A stretch of 64,000 nucleotides of DNA, from NCBI GenBank assembly GCA_964602845.1, contig CAZRSW010000001.1, positions 141,276-205,275 on the forward strand, given 5' to 3'. A program made the translations under genes and the position numbers. Below the pieces are notes generated by a model. The model was given only the letters and a program-made list of their open reading frames with translations, searched no databases and was not told the DNA's origin. This document shows positions 55,607-64,000 of this stretch, one piece after another. Numbering within the stretch: position 1 is the first letter of the stretch; each line of letters starts with the position of its first letter. The DNA is from CAZRSW01 sp964602845. Its GTDB lineage: Bacteria > Chloroflexota > Dehalococcoidia > Lucifugimonadales > UBA826.

Positions 55607-56626
55607 TTAATTTGCCTCTACTACCGCGTCGTATGCACCTCGCAGCGTATCAACCCATGAGCTCGGTAATTGCAACACTGGGTTTACTGGATTATCCTGA
55701 TCGGGCAGCACAAAGTAGGATTTCCCATCAGGTGTTTTGTTTCCTATTATCATGCTGATCCCATAGTTGTAAACTATTCCTCTCTCACTCTCAGTTTTCC
55801 ACCGGATTTCTATTGAGGGGGACTTCTCTCCAATACCCCAAGGAGAATAATCTTTGTCGGGCACTTTTGCGACGGCAATGGTAGCGTCTTTTGTGGCTAA
55901 CATCAATGGGAGGTAATCTGACCAAAGCTCGAAATTGACGTTCTTTTTTTCTTTCCCATGTAACAGATTTATGACGGTCCAGCTTCCGTCTTTTTCCCTA
56001 TTGAAGCTTATTTGGGCTTCTCTTTCCGAAATATTTTCCACTTCTGGGAAGATGTTTAACTCTGCGAGATTGTCGATATCTGTCATTGTGTACCACTTAG
56101 GGTAGGGAGGCTCTGTAACAAGCCTAGACAATACGTCTCCCCATGCATCTGCGATTAGAAACAATTGTGGGAAGCCAGTGATCTGGCCGTAGTGATTGCT
56201 CCCATCAGTTGTCTTATCACCTAAATGGAATTGCAGTGAACGATCTAGTGTTAAGCCTATATTCACAGTGGTGTGTGGATTATCCAGACCATATATAGCA
56301 GGGTCTTCGATTAATGTTGGGGTTTCCGTTAGGTCTCTTCGTGTTTGAGGCCCACCGAGTAAGAACGCCATGCCTCCCCACCGCATGTGGTCTGGAGGGA
56401 TACTTTGTTCACCGGCAAATGCCCAGGTATCGGAAGGGGTCTTAATAAAGGATGACGCCTCGCCTTGATATATAACTTCTATTGCTGTCATGTCATCAAC
56501 GGATACTTGATAAAACCAAGGGTCTGGCGGGTCCCTATACTCAACTTCCTCAAACGGGTTGATGTAATAGACGACGCCCACTGCGATCAGTAGCACCATT
56601 AGTGCGATAGTAAGTTTGAAGCTCAA
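55607..56626 (-). CDS. DUF4340 domain protein
   Basis: 339 aa with one N-terminal membrane segment (LTIALMVLLIAVGVVYYI) and a large extracytoplasmic part. The repeated pattern IYGLDNPHTTVNIGL and FHLGDKTTDGSNHYGQI is typical of DUF4340 proteins. They are usually found behind GldG-type ABC genes, as here (15 bases downstream), and may be an accessory of that transporter. Biochemical function unknown. Confidence 0.85.
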   Translation of the reverse strand: MSFKLTIALMVLLIAVGVVYYINPFEEVEYRDPPDPWFYQVSVDDMTAIEVIYQGEASSFIKTPSDTWAFAGEQSIPPDHMRWGGMAFLLGGPQTRRDLTETPTLIEDPAIYGLDNPHTTVNIGLTLDRSLQFHLGDKTTDGSNHYGQITGFPQLFLIADAWGDVLSRLVTEPPYPKWYTMTDIDNLAELNIFPEVENISEREAQISFNREKDGSWTVINLLHGKEKKNVNFELWSDYLPLMLATKDATIAVAKVPDKDYSPWGIGEKSPSIEIRWKTESERGIVYNYGISMIIGNKTPDGKSYFVLPDQDNPVNPVLQLPSSWVDTLRGAYDAVVEAN

Positions 56627-56641
56627 GAGTAAGAGGGCCTC

Positions 56642-58294
56642 CTACCTTCTCCGCCACCAGACGAATATTCCCAAGAATATCATCACTGATGGAGGGAAAA
56701 CCCAACTGGACCACTTAATGAAATTGCGTTCTCTAGTGTTAACGATTAGCTCTCTATACGGTATTAACTTAGGTCGTATGGATATTAAATCATAATCCTC
56801 AGCAAGCCAGTTTACCGAGTTTAGAAAAAGATTGGCGTTGTCACTACTGTGGAAATACTTATTTGTAGCAAAATCTGAGTCAGATATTATCACTATCTTT
56901 GCCAATGCTGGATTAGAAACATTGGATGGGTTTTCAACTATTGATCCTGATGTTTCAATCACGGCAGCCACGGTGAATGGTCCAAGCTCATCACTTTCGT
57001 CGATTCCGGGGGAGTCTGGATTTGTTTCAAGCCAGCTAGCGGGAGTAGTAAATGCCAATGGTTTTATTTGAATGTGAGGAGGCATGTCCTCATCTGAAAG
57101 GATGTTCTTCACGGCACCAGCATCAGGGAAAAAAGTAACATCCAATTGATCGGTTATTCCGATATTGGTCTGTACGCTGGTGAAATATTGTCCGTTTGCT
57201 TTTTGAACCATGGGCATGAGGAGTTCCCCACCTACATTGCTCACGGCGTCAGCAATTTTCAAGTTAGTGACATAAGCGCCATATTGTGCGAACAAGCCGT
57301 TAAAGTTTTCCGGCGTGTCTGGGTCTAATAGTGCAAGTATGTGTCCGCCTTCATTAATATAATTTGATAGTATGTTGTATTCCTCTTCGTCTAGATCTTT
57401 TTCTGGACCGGCAATTACAAGGGTGGCAGTTTCCACTGGAATTTGGTTGAATTGTTTGAGGTTTAGGGGAGATACTCGATAGTTATCCCGTTGCATTCCC
57501 TCGATAGCATAATCCAGTCCAAAATCCTCTGTAGTATTGAGCATATTGTCGCGGGTATTAATCGCCTCTCCGTGTCCGGTCAAATAAAAGATCTTCTTTT
57601 GCTGGGTACCTGTTGCCACCAATATGCCTGTTACGAATTCCTGCTCCTGGAAATTTGATACAGCTTGGAGGGTTTCTGTTTCTATTGACTCAAAGACTAT
57701 GGTTGGATAGTCGACAACACCATATTTAACAGCCTGGGATCGGTTCAGTTCAGGATCTATAAACCTGTATGTGAAGTTCCCAGATCGTCTGGCGAATTCG
57801 TTTAGGAGATCTGCTGTCTGTTGGCGTTTCGCTTCCTCATTACTACGAGTAGTTACAAAAAATGCATTTGCTCTGACCGGCGTATCTAAATCTTTTAATA
57901 TCTGGATGGTTTGAGGGGACAGAGTAAATACCCTGGTGGATGTTACATCGATCCTAGTCGGTGTCCTGTACATCAGAAAGTTTACAAGGAGTAGAATGAC
58001 AAAGAAAGAGACTGTCATAATAGCAACGTTGGCACCGTATCGCCCTCGCCTTCCCGAGAGAAAGATTGCTATTGCCCTTGGTGACAGTATTATCGCCAGG
58101 AATATCAAAACCGTTCCCGCCAGTAATACCCAGAGAGCTAACCTAGCAAGTTCATCAAATGCTAGGTTTATCGCCCCACCAGCGATTACGGACAGGGTCC
58201 CGATCACCCCGCATACGATGCTCCAGAATGCAGGTGATTTGAAGGACGATAGAATTATACTGATGTATGAGTCGTCAGATTCGTTGGGTTGCAT
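56642..58294 (-). CDS. GldG-like ABC-associated membrane protein
   Basis: 550 aa from ATG 58294, next to an AGGTGGCGG sequence. The frame to 58321 would overlap the permease gene. Two or three N-terminal helices, a long soluble domain with VRANAFFVTTRSNEEAKRQ, LTGHGEAINTRDN and ALLDPDTPENFNG, and a C-terminal helix ending in WWRRR. This matches the auxiliary transport component (ABC_transp_aux) of Gld-type exporters. The gene order ATPase-permease-GldG-DUF4340 is well known in non-gliding bacteria too, so gliding is not implied. Confidence 0.87.
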   Translation of the reverse strand: MQPNESDDSYISIILSSFKSPAFWSIVCGVIGTLSVIAGGAINLAFDELARLALWVLLAGTVLIFLAIILSPRAIAIFLSGRRGRYGANVAIMTVSFFVILLLVNFLMYRTPTRIDVTSTRVFTLSPQTIQILKDLDTPVRANAFFVTTRSNEEAKRQQTADLLNEFARRSGNFTYRFIDPELNRSQAVKYGVVDYPTIVFESIETETLQAVSNFQEQEFVTGILVATGTQQKKIFYLTGHGEAINTRDNMLNTTEDFGLDYAIEGMQRDNYRVSPLNLKQFNQIPVETATLVIAGPEKDLDEEEYNILSNYINEGGHILALLDPDTPENFNGLFAQYGAYVTNLKIADAVSNVGGELLMPMVQKANGQYFTSVQTNIGITDQLDVTFFPDAGAVKNILSDEDMPPHIQIKPLAFTTPASWLETNPDSPGIDESDELGPFTVAAVIETSGSIVENPSNVSNPALAKIVIISDSDFATNKYFHSSDNANLFLNSVNWLAEDYDLISIRPKLIPYRELIVNTRERNFIKWSSWVFPPSVMIFLGIFVWWRRR

Positions 58295-58298
58295 GTAA

Positions 58299-59012
58299 TT
58301 ACCGCCACCTGCGAGTTTCAAGAGATCTGATAGCTAGGAATAGGAAGATAGCCACTATACTCAGGAAGTACACTATATGGCTTGTGTCTATGATTCCTCT
58401 TACGAAGTCCGTAAGCCGGGTGTTCATGGATAATCCATTTAATATTTCGGCAGGAGTACCCTCAACTATGGCTGCTACTCGGTTAATGAAGGAGAAAAAC
58501 AGCAATACCGCAGTTCCTAAAACAGCAGCGACTATTTGATTGCTGGACAGAGACGAGCCCAACATTCCAACAGCCAAAGCTGCTGCACCATATAGTATCA
58601 GTCCAATGTAGGAACTTAACACAGGGCCTGTATCTGGGTTGCCAAATACGTAGATGACTATTGTATAGTACGAGGTGAATGCGATTATTGCCAGCAACGC
58701 AAGCAAGCTAGCAATGTATTTTCCTAGAACGACCTCCCATTCTCTAACGGGTGACGTTAACAAGAGTTCTAAAGTACCTAGTTTTTGCTCTTCTGCAAGA
58801 AGCCTCATGGTTAATAACGGAGCAAGGAATATAAGAAAGAAGCTGGCCCATTCCACCAGGCCTCGTATACCTGCTTCGGCGAAGGGAAGGGTAATATCAA
58901 AAACGAAAAATACCCCGGTCAAAACTAGGAACATGGCGCCTACCACATATGCTGCAGGCAAAACAAAGTAGGCCTTTGTTTCTTTCCAAGTAATAGCGAT
59001 CAAATTATTCAT
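58299..59012 (-). CDS. ABC transporter permease, GldF/ABC-2 type
   Basis: 237 aa, six predicted membrane segments. Begins MNNLIAITWKETKAYFVLPAAYV, and has the ABC-2 motif EEQKLGTLELLLTSPVREWEVVLGK. Works with the ATPase 15 bases upstream and the GldG-like protein 4 bases downstream. Confidence 0.92.
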   Translation of the reverse strand: MNNLIAITWKETKAYFVLPAAYVVGAMFLVLTGVFFVFDITLPFAEAGIRGLVEWASFFLIFLAPLLTMRLLAEEQKLGTLELLLTSPVREWEVVLGKYIASLLALLAIIAFTSYYTIVIYVFGNPDTGPVLSSYIGLILYGAAALAVGMLGSSLSSNQIVAAVLGTAVLLFFSFINRVAAIVEGTPAEILNGLSMNTRLTDFVRGIIDTSHIVYFLSIVAIFLFLAIRSLETRRWR

Positions 59013-59027
59013 TATTATTTCACAACC

Positions 59028-59966
59028 TCAATCTTCATCCAGGGTTAAACGCAGGAATATTTCCTCCAAGCTCATGCCCAAAGTCTGAAGCTTTATGAGT
59101 TCCCAGTTGTTGTTGACTACCACCTTTGCAAGTTCGGCTCTTAGATCGAGGCCCAGAGTAACAGTGATGTGATATCGGTGATATGCGCCTCCTGCCACAG
59201 TAATCCGTTCAATTTCTTGGACTCCGTCCGTCCTCTCGAGTTCCTTAATAATCTCTACGTTAGGTCCTTTTACCTCGAGCTCGACTCTTTCAACTCCGGA
59301 CAGTGTAGTACCTAGATTTGCTGGATCATCGATCGCAACTATTTGACCCTCATGGATGATGATAACTCTGTCACAGATCATGCTGACTTCTGGGAGTATG
59401 TGTGAGCTTAATATAAGTGTGTGGGCGTGGCCTAGATCCTTAATGAGTTGTCTGGTCTCTACCACCTGTATAGGGTCAATGCCGATTGTAGGTTCGTCCA
59501 ACACCAATACGTCTGGTTCATGAAGGATTGCTTGTGCTATACCTACGCGTTGGCGAAATCCCTTTGACAGCTTATTTATAATTGATGCTCGGTATTCGTT
59601 TAGTCCACATAGTTCAATTACTTCCTCTGACCTTGTGGATATACTCTCTGATGACATCCCTCGGATGCGACCCATGAATGACAAATATTCAGATACATCC
59701 ATATCTGTGTAAAGTGGGACGGTTTCGGGCAAATAACCGATATGCTTTCTAGCATCTAGAGATTGTTCCACTATGTCATAACCGGCGATCTCTACACTTC
59801 CACTGCTAGGTGGCAAAAATCCAGTCAGTATTTTCATAGTGGTAGATTTGCCAGCACCGTTTGGCCCGAGGAATCCAAGGATTTCTCCTTGCTCGACCGA
59901 AAAGCTGAGGTCTGTAATTGCCGGAAATGTTCCGAAGTACTTTGTTATGTTTTTTACTTCAATCAA
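59028..59966 (-). CDS. ABC transporter ATP-binding protein, GldA type
   Basis: 312 aa. Walker A FLGPNGAGKSTTMKIL, signature LSKGFRQRVGIAQAI, Walker B VLVLDEPTIGID and the switch His in LILSSHILPE. A C-terminal extension of about 90 residues (DUF4162-like) follows. It energises the permease encoded next. First gene of the operon; a TATAAT box at 60014-60009 may be its -10. Confidence 0.95.
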   Translation of the reverse strand: MIEVKNITKYFGTFPAITDLSFSVEQGEILGFLGPNGAGKSTTMKILTGFLPPSSGSVEIAGYDIVEQSLDARKHIGYLPETVPLYTDMDVSEYLSFMGRIRGMSSESISTRSEEVIELCGLNEYRASIINKLSKGFRQRVGIAQAILHEPDVLVLDEPTIGIDPIQVVETRQLIKDLGHAHTLILSSHILPEVSMICDRVIIIHEGQIVAIDDPANLGTTLSGVERVELEVKGPNVEIIKELERTDGVQEIERITVAGGAYHRYHITVTLGLDLRAELAKVVVNNNWELIKLQTLGMSLEEIFLRLTLDED

Positions 59967-60008
59967 TCTAAGCCTTTGTTTGTGTCTTTAGATGACAATC
60001 GAACCTAT

Positions 60009-60016
60009 ATTATAAT
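60009..60016. promoter_or_regulatory. Two-way TATAAT box between the ABC operon and speD
   Basis: ATTATAAT reads TATAAT on both strands (plus 60011-60016, minus 60014-60009) in the divergent region. On the minus strand TTACAT lies 17-18 bases upstream as a weak -35. On the plus strand no good -35 is seen. Confidence 0.3.
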
Positions 60017-60145
60017 GCTGTTTCTAGCAATAATGTAATGCCACGTTCCTTCAGCGTCAGCGATTTTAAACCAAGACTTGAATAGCTTCAAGCTATTTCG
60101 AGGGTACAAAAACATCGACTTTTGGTGGTCTAATTGCTGGGGGGC

Positions 60146-60550
60146 ATGATTAACTATGTTAACGGAGGGTTCATAAAATTGCAGCTTTTGATCGACGGGG
60201 TTTGTAAACCCGACGGGTTTTTGGCCAGCGAATCGAGGGTGCTGACGTTTCTTCAGTGTGTTCCCAATAACATTGGTATGACCGCTATATCTGAGCCCAA
60301 GGTCCACAGATATAGCGGGTCTAATCCTCTTGATTGGGGCCTGTCCGGGTTCGTGCTCATAGCTGAAAGTCATATAAGTGTGCATACGTTCCCGGATCGT
60401 AACCTCATTAACATTGACGTTTTTTCGTGCAAGAAATTTGATGTGGATAAGGTTATTGAGTACGCTATTCGTCTATTCTCCATAGATATAGTGACTACCA
60501 ACATACTCGAACGTGGACTGGAATACATGGATGTGGAAGAAATAGAGTAA
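60146..60550 (+). CDS. speD: S-adenosylmethionine decarboxylase proenzyme
   Basis: 134 aa from ATG 60146 with GGGGGG upstream. This is the short bacterial class, which cleaves itself at the Glu-Ser of AESHISVHTFPD to create the pyruvoyl group. FSCKKFD matches the conserved Cys region. The product is the aminopropyl donor for spermidine. Spermidine synthase is not in the window; agmatinase follows after 58 bases. Confidence 0.93.
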   Translation: MINYVNGGFIKLQLLIDGVCKPDGFLASESRVLTFLQCVPNNIGMTAISEPKVHRYSGSNPLDWGLSGFVLIAESHISVHTFPDRNLINIDVFSCKKFDVDKVIEYAIRLFSIDIVTTNILERGLEYMDVEEIE

Positions 60551-60608
60551 AATGCCGATCTCGAACAATGGAACATAGAAAACCGGACAAATAGGGTAAA
60601 TCTCCGTC

Positions 60609-61505
60609 ATGTATTATGATGCCGAAGAAGTGTTGCAGGGCTTGTCTTTAAGGTGGCCTTCATTCTTGAACGTTCCTCCATCGCAGGGTAAATTGGAGGA
60701 CTGCTTATTTTGGGTTATACCAGTACCGTATGATTCCACTGCTTCGTTTCAGCCTGGGGCTCGGTTTGGACCGTCTGCGATCATTCAAGCTTCTCACGAG
60801 CTAGAGGACTGGGATGAACTTTTGAGTAAAGACTCCTCCGTAGTTGGAATATCAACACTACCAGCCTTAGAACCTATTGTTGATTCTCCTTCCAAATTTC
60901 TAGATGAGGTGTTTGATGTTGTGTCAATTGCCATGAAATATGAAAAATTGCCAGTGCTACTGGGAGGAGATCATTCTATTACTATTGGCTCAGTGCGGGC
61001 TATCGTCGAAAAATTTCCTGGTGTACAAGTGATTTATCTTGATGCTCACGCTGATTTTAGGGATTCATATATGGGGAGTAGATTTGGCCATGCGTCTGTT
61101 GCAAAGAGACTATCGGAATTCACTGAGGTGATTCATGTTGGTGTTAGATCTATAAGTGAGCGTGAATTGGCAGACATTCCAGACTACCCACGCACTTTTT
61201 TTGAGGCTCCTCGAGAAGGTATATTTGATCAAAATGCACTGGGAGAAATATTATCGGTACTTGGAGAAAACGTTTATATAACTATTGACTTAGATGTACT
61301 TGACCCTTCTCTTATGCCATCTGTGGGAAATCCCCAACCGGGTGGCTTATCGTGGAACGGGATAAACGACCTGCTGAGGGTTATTACGAGCAGGTCCGGG
61401 GTTGTAGGATTTGACGTTGTTGAACTTGCTCCGAATTTAGGCTATCCCCATGCATCTTTCACGGCGGCTAAGTTGGTTTACAGACTGATGGGCTATGTAA
61501 CATGA
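60609..61505 (+). CDS. speB: Agmatinase-family ureohydrolase
   Basis: 298 aa. Mn-binding motifs are LGGDHSITIG, YLDAHADFRDS and ITIDLDVLDPSLMPSVGNPQPGG. It would release urea from agmatine to give putrescine. The neighbouring speD supports a polyamine role. No arginine decarboxylase is seen here. Confidence 0.93.
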   Translation: MYYDAEEVLQGLSLRWPSFLNVPPSQGKLEDCLFWVIPVPYDSTASFQPGARFGPSAIIQASHELEDWDELLSKDSSVVGISTLPALEPIVDSPSKFLDEVFDVVSIAMKYEKLPVLLGGDHSITIGSVRAIVEKFPGVQVIYLDAHADFRDSYMGSRFGHASVAKRLSEFTEVIHVGVRSISERELADIPDYPRTFFEAPREGIFDQNALGEILSVLGENVYITIDLDVLDPSLMPSVGNPQPGGLSWNGINDLLRVITSRSGVVGFDVVELAPNLGYPHASFTAAKLVYRLMGYVT

Positions 61506-61556
61506 TTGATAGGTACTTGGCATGATATTATTTTATCAAAGGCATATTTACGACAT

Positions 61557-62753
61557 ATGACTGAAGATTTTGAACAAAAAATTGTATATCTAGACCACGC
61601 TGCTACGACTCCAATGCGTGCTGAGGTTTTGGAATCGATGTTGCCGTATCTAGGAGACCGGTTTGGGAATCCCTCAAGCCTATATACGCTTGCTCAAGAG
61701 TCCCGGCAAGCTGTGGATGAGTCTAGGGAAACGGTGGCGAGTATATTAAATGCCAGAGCTAGTGAAATAATATTCACCAGTGGCGGAACGGAGTCAGATA
61801 ATGCCGCCATCAAGGGAGCTGCGATGGCTCTTAGGAACGTTGGAAATCACATCATAACTACTTCGATAGAGCATCACGCCGTATTGTACAGTTGCCAACA
61901 AATGGAACAGTTCGGATTTGATGTTACATATTTACCGGTTGATGAGTATGGAGCAGTAGATCCGGCATTGGTGTGTGCTTCTATTACGGATGAGACGATA
62001 CTGGTCAGCGTTATGATGGCTAACAACGAAATAGGGACTATTCAGCCTATTAAGGAAATTGGTGAGTGTATAAGTACGATATGTAATAGAGAAGGACGAA
62101 CAATACTGTTCCACACCGATGCGGTGCAGGCTGCGGGGCTTCTGGATATAGATACGAAGGATCTCAGAGTAGACCTCTTGAGCTTGTCAGCTCATAAGTT
62201 TTATGGGCCTCGGGGAGTTGGTGTGCTGTATGTGAAGAGAGGAACTCCTTTTGAGCCCCTATTGATGGGTGGTGGTCAGGAAGGTCAGAGACGTTCTGGT
62301 ACGGAGAATGTTCCCGGTATAGTGGGTTTGGCTGCTGCTTTCAAGTTATCTGCGTCAGAGAAGGATGATAACTTGCGAAAAATTGGCAATCTGAGGGACA
62401 TGGTGATAGAAGGCTTGAACGATAGCCTTGACGGTGTAATATTGAATGGTCATCCGGAGAATCGGTTAGCAAACAATATTAGTGTCTCGTTTGAAGGAAT
62501 TGAAGGCGAACCAGTACTTGTTGGACTAGACTTCGCTGGTATTTGCGCTTCTAGTGGGAGCGCATGCTCTTCTGCATCCTTAGAGCCATCGCACGTGTTG
62601 TTGGCTATAGGGCGCTCTGCTGAGCTGGCTCAGGGTACTCTGAGAATATCACTTGGCCGGGACAATTCCGTTGAAGACGTTAAGTATCTTTTGTCCGTGC
62701 TCCCAGATTTGGTGAGAAAATTAAGAGAGATGCCTTCAATGTCGGGGGTCTAA
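61557..62753 (+). CDS. Cysteine desulfurase (NifS/IscS family)
   Basis: 398 aa from ATG 61557. The frame is open to 61506, directly behind the speB stop, but the family start [11 protein letters not shown] lies 10 residues after ATG 61557. PLP Lys is in [15 protein letters not shown] and the catalytic Cys in [17 protein letters not shown]. The enzyme takes sulfur from cysteine for Fe-S clusters or tRNA thiolation. Relatives can also release selenium from selenocysteine. It lies 1.05 kb upstream of selC, but no sel gene adjoins it. Confidence 0.94.
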   Translation: MTEDFEQKIVYLDHAATTPMRAEVLESMLPYLGDRFGNPSSLYTLAQESRQAVDESRETVASILNARASEIIFTSGGTESDNAAIKGAAMALRNVGNHIITTSIEHHAVLYSCQQMEQFGFDVTYLPVDEYGAVDPALVCASITDETILVSVMMANNEIGTIQPIKEIGECISTICNREGRTILFHTDAVQAAGLLDIDTKDLRVDLLSLSAHKFYGPRGVGVLYVKRGTPFEPLLMGGGQEGQRRSGTENVPGIVGLAAAFKLSASEKDDNLRKIGNLRDMVIEGLNDSLDGVILNGHPENRLANNISVSFEGIEGEPVLVGLDFAGICASSGSACSSASLEPSHVLLAIGRSAELAQGTLRISLGRDNSVEDVKYLLSVLPDLVRKLREMPSMSGV

Positions 62754-62795
62754 AGAAGTAAAATAGAATCACTTTATGTTAGTTATTAGGTTGAA

Positions 62796-63353
62796 ATGAA
62801 TAAATTACTTAAATATAGGATTTGGAATGGTTTTCTTGTAGCCATGATTTTGGTTTTGGTCGCCGTGTCGTGCGGAGAGGATGAGACGGGACCAATGAAG
62901 CGGGGAAGAAATCTTGAAATTCACGCTGATATACCTGTAGTTGTGGATCAGGCTTATTATAGGGATGATAGCGGTGAATACAGGCTTTTAGTACCTTCGG
63001 CTTCTAATCGTCAGTTGGTTGTAGTAAATGTGACCGTAGTAAATCGAACCAGCACAGTTATTCCATTTAACGTAGACCCTGAGGCGGTTCAATTGGGAGA
63101 CAGACGTGGTAAGCGGTACAATGCGGTGGATCCAGTGGAAAGATCCCGAGCATTGGGAGTAGCAATAGAGGATGAGATAGGGAGCAAGGATATCCACCCC
63201 CTACTTTGGGGAGATGTAGAGTTGGCCAGGAAATTTCAAGTGGCAGGCCACATAGCGTTCGATGTACCAAAGGGACTAATATTAGGAACGCTGTTTTGGG
63301 ATGAAATTGAATATATACCAGTGGATTTCTTAGATTACTGGAAAAAGAGATAA
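62796..63353 (+). CDS. Hypothetical lipoprotein
   Basis: 185 aa. An N-terminal signal with lipobox LVAVSC (Cys near residue 26) is followed by an extracytoplasmic beta-rich domain with LVVVNVTVVNRTSTVIPFN and a later AGHIAFDVPKG. This pattern resembles the DUF4352/telomeric-repeat-like Ig-type domain of secreted lipoproteins. Function unknown. It precedes trx by 57 bases. Confidence 0.78.
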   Translation: MNKLLKYRIWNGFLVAMILVLVAVSCGEDETGPMKRGRNLEIHADIPVVVDQAYYRDDSGEYRLLVPSASNRQLVVVNVTVVNRTSTVIPFNVDPEAVQLGDRRGKRYNAVDPVERSRALGVAIEDEIGSKDIHPLLWGDVELARKFQVAGHIAFDVPKGLILGTLFWDEIEYIPVDFLDYWKKR

Positions 63354-63410
63354 AAACCGTTCCCCGGCATAAATTTTGGCAAATTATAATTTCTAAAGAT
63401 GGAGGTATTG

Positions 63411-63752
63411 GTGTCTCAAACAGTGGAGTTAACAGATCAAAACTTTGACGAAGAGGTGTTGAAATCGGATTTGCCAGTATTAGTTGACTTTTGGGCAGAT
63501 TGGTGCCAACCGTGCAAGGCTATTTCTCCCATTGTCCAGCAGATTGCCCGTGATTATGATGGGCGTATAAAAGTTGGAAAACTGGATGTTGACAGTAACG
63601 ATATTACCTCAACTACGTATGGCATAAGGGGAATACCATCCCTGCTAATATTCTCTAATGGCAAACCAATGGATCAGGTGGTAGGGCTTGCACCTAAATC
63701 AGTCATATCCAAGAAGATTGATGGGGTATTGGAAGCAAGTGGTGGAGGTTGA
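63411..63752 (+). CDS. trxA: Thioredoxin
   Basis: 113 aa from GTG 63411, placed 4 bases behind GGAGGT. An ATG at 63399 overlaps that ribosome-binding site and is unlikely. The active site is FWADWCQPCKAISP, with Gln in place of the usual Gly of WCGPC. GIRGIPSLLIFSNGKP holds the cis-Pro. It is a general cytoplasmic dithiol reductant and a possible partner for the selenoprotein at 9789. Confidence 0.95.
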   Translation: MSQTVELTDQNFDEEVLKSDLPVLVDFWADWCQPCKAISPIVQQIARDYDGRIKVGKLDVDSNDITSTTYGIRGIPSLLIFSNGKPMDQVVGLAPKSVISKKIDGVLEASGGG

Positions 63753-63802
63753 AGGCTGGATTGTACCCGTATTCAATAACAGTAGAGCTTTCTGATTAAC
63801 AT

Positions 63803-63900
63803 GGGGGCGGATTAGGCCTGGTGGCCTTCGCGGACTTCAAATCCGTTGGCAGCAGTCCTTCGACTGGTGTGGTGGGTTCGACTCCCTCGCGCTCCCGCCA
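63803..63900 (+). tRNA. selC: tRNA-Sec (TCA), selenocysteine tRNA
   Basis: 98 bases including encoded CCA (63898-63900) and discriminator G. Anticodon stem GCGGA/TCCGT closes loop CTTCAAA with anticodon TCA at 63837-63839; the stretch GGACTTCAAATCC equals that of E. coli selC. The D arm is the long type with a tetraloop (AGGCC-TGGT-GGCCT). The variable arm is long (CAGTC-CTTC-GACTG) and the T loop is TTCGACT. The acceptor pairs 7 of 8 positions with a G-T wobble, and the T stem has one T-T mismatch. It reads UGA as selenocysteine together with SelA, SelB and SelD, which are not in this window. Confidence 0.93.
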
Positions 63901-64000
63901 AAGCTAAAAGAGTCGATTCTTGATGATTAGTGGAGGCGGGTTTAATGGTGCCAAAAGTGGTGCCAACTAGGGCCTCATAACGTGCCTTCAGTTCCTGATT
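63812..64000 (-). other. Open frame entering from the right edge and ending inside selC; possible integrase C-terminus
   Basis: Of the three minus-strand frames only one stays open from the edge, 62 codons to TAA at 63814-63812. Its first visible residues, KARYEALVGTTFGTIKP, have the GT-x-FGT look of some tyrosine-integrase tails. The rest is read from tRNA antisense and is not a real domain. selC is a common integration site, so an element may begin here. The evidence is thin. Confidence 0.22.

Overview
The window reads as a scaffold from a free-living, probably marine, low-to-mid GC bacterium. The best guess is a Chloroflexota lineage of the SAR202/Dehalococcoidia kind. This is inferred from gene content and not proven: a T-box-controlled ileS with an unusual HIGH motif, a SpoIIIAA-like AAA ATPase with R3H domain, a GldA/F/G-like ABC operon with DUF4340, CaiB/RraA/NIPSNAP-type catabolic genes and a split D-glutamate cyclase pair. 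A 100-N scaffolding gap (8958-9057) cuts one glutamine synthetase gene. No rRNA, CRISPR array or complete insertion sequence was seen.

Layout. 1-9.5 kb (minus): a truncated 2-hydroxyacid dehydrogenase, then an ammonium-assimilation block gltD-gltB-glnA (alpha type) and a second glnA (beta type, gapped). 9.8-13 kb (plus): a DsbA-family gene with an in-frame TGA at the catalytic cysteine position, rnc, and a TPP enzyme. 13-24.8 kb: glyA, thrC, folE, a FemAB/BioF2-like acetyltransferase, genes resembling mycothiol/bacillithiol enzymes (MshA-like, MshD-like and PIG-L deacetylase), a PHP phosphatase, tmk, the SpoIIIAA/R3H ATPase and pdxST. 24.9-33.2 kb (minus): a central-carbon block of gap, eno, mdh, icd, a biotin-carrying carboxyltransferase, a tiny accessory gene and a pccB-like carboxyltransferase. 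33.4-41 kb: folP-folK, Trm112-like protein, CopD-like protein, TlpA lipoprotein, sbcD, glyS, nitroreductase, pcm and a NIPSNAP protein. 41.4-49.4 kb: tRNA-Cys, tRNA-Leu, an FAD oxidoreductase, T-box plus ileS, lysS, rsmD and coaD. 49.5-60 kb: a coiled-coil protein, the D-glutamate cyclase halves, tRNA-Pro, RraA-like protein, CoA-transferase, cinA-like gene and the ABC/DUF4340 operon. 60-64 kb: speD, speB, cysteine desulfurase, a lipoprotein, thioredoxin and selC.

The most notable content is the link between the two ends. At 9828-9830 a TGA codon replaces the catalytic Cys codon of a DsbA/FrnE-like thiol oxidoreductase that has a strong ribosome-binding site and a good promoter. At 63803-63900 there is a selenocysteine tRNA (anticodon TCA). 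Together they indicate that this organism makes selenoproteins and that this oxidoreductase is one, with a U-P-W-V active site lacking the usual second cysteine. selA, selB and selD are not in the window. An open frame running off the right end next to selC may be the end of an integrase, since selC is a classical integration site.

Regulatory features supported from sequence: a complete Ile T-box (specifier ATC, T-box core, 14-bp terminator) in front of ileS, back-to-back promoters with a TGTTA-N8-TAACA inverted repeat between glnA2 and the selenoprotein gene, a perfect 14-bp palindrome in front of thrC, and several 3'-end hairpins.
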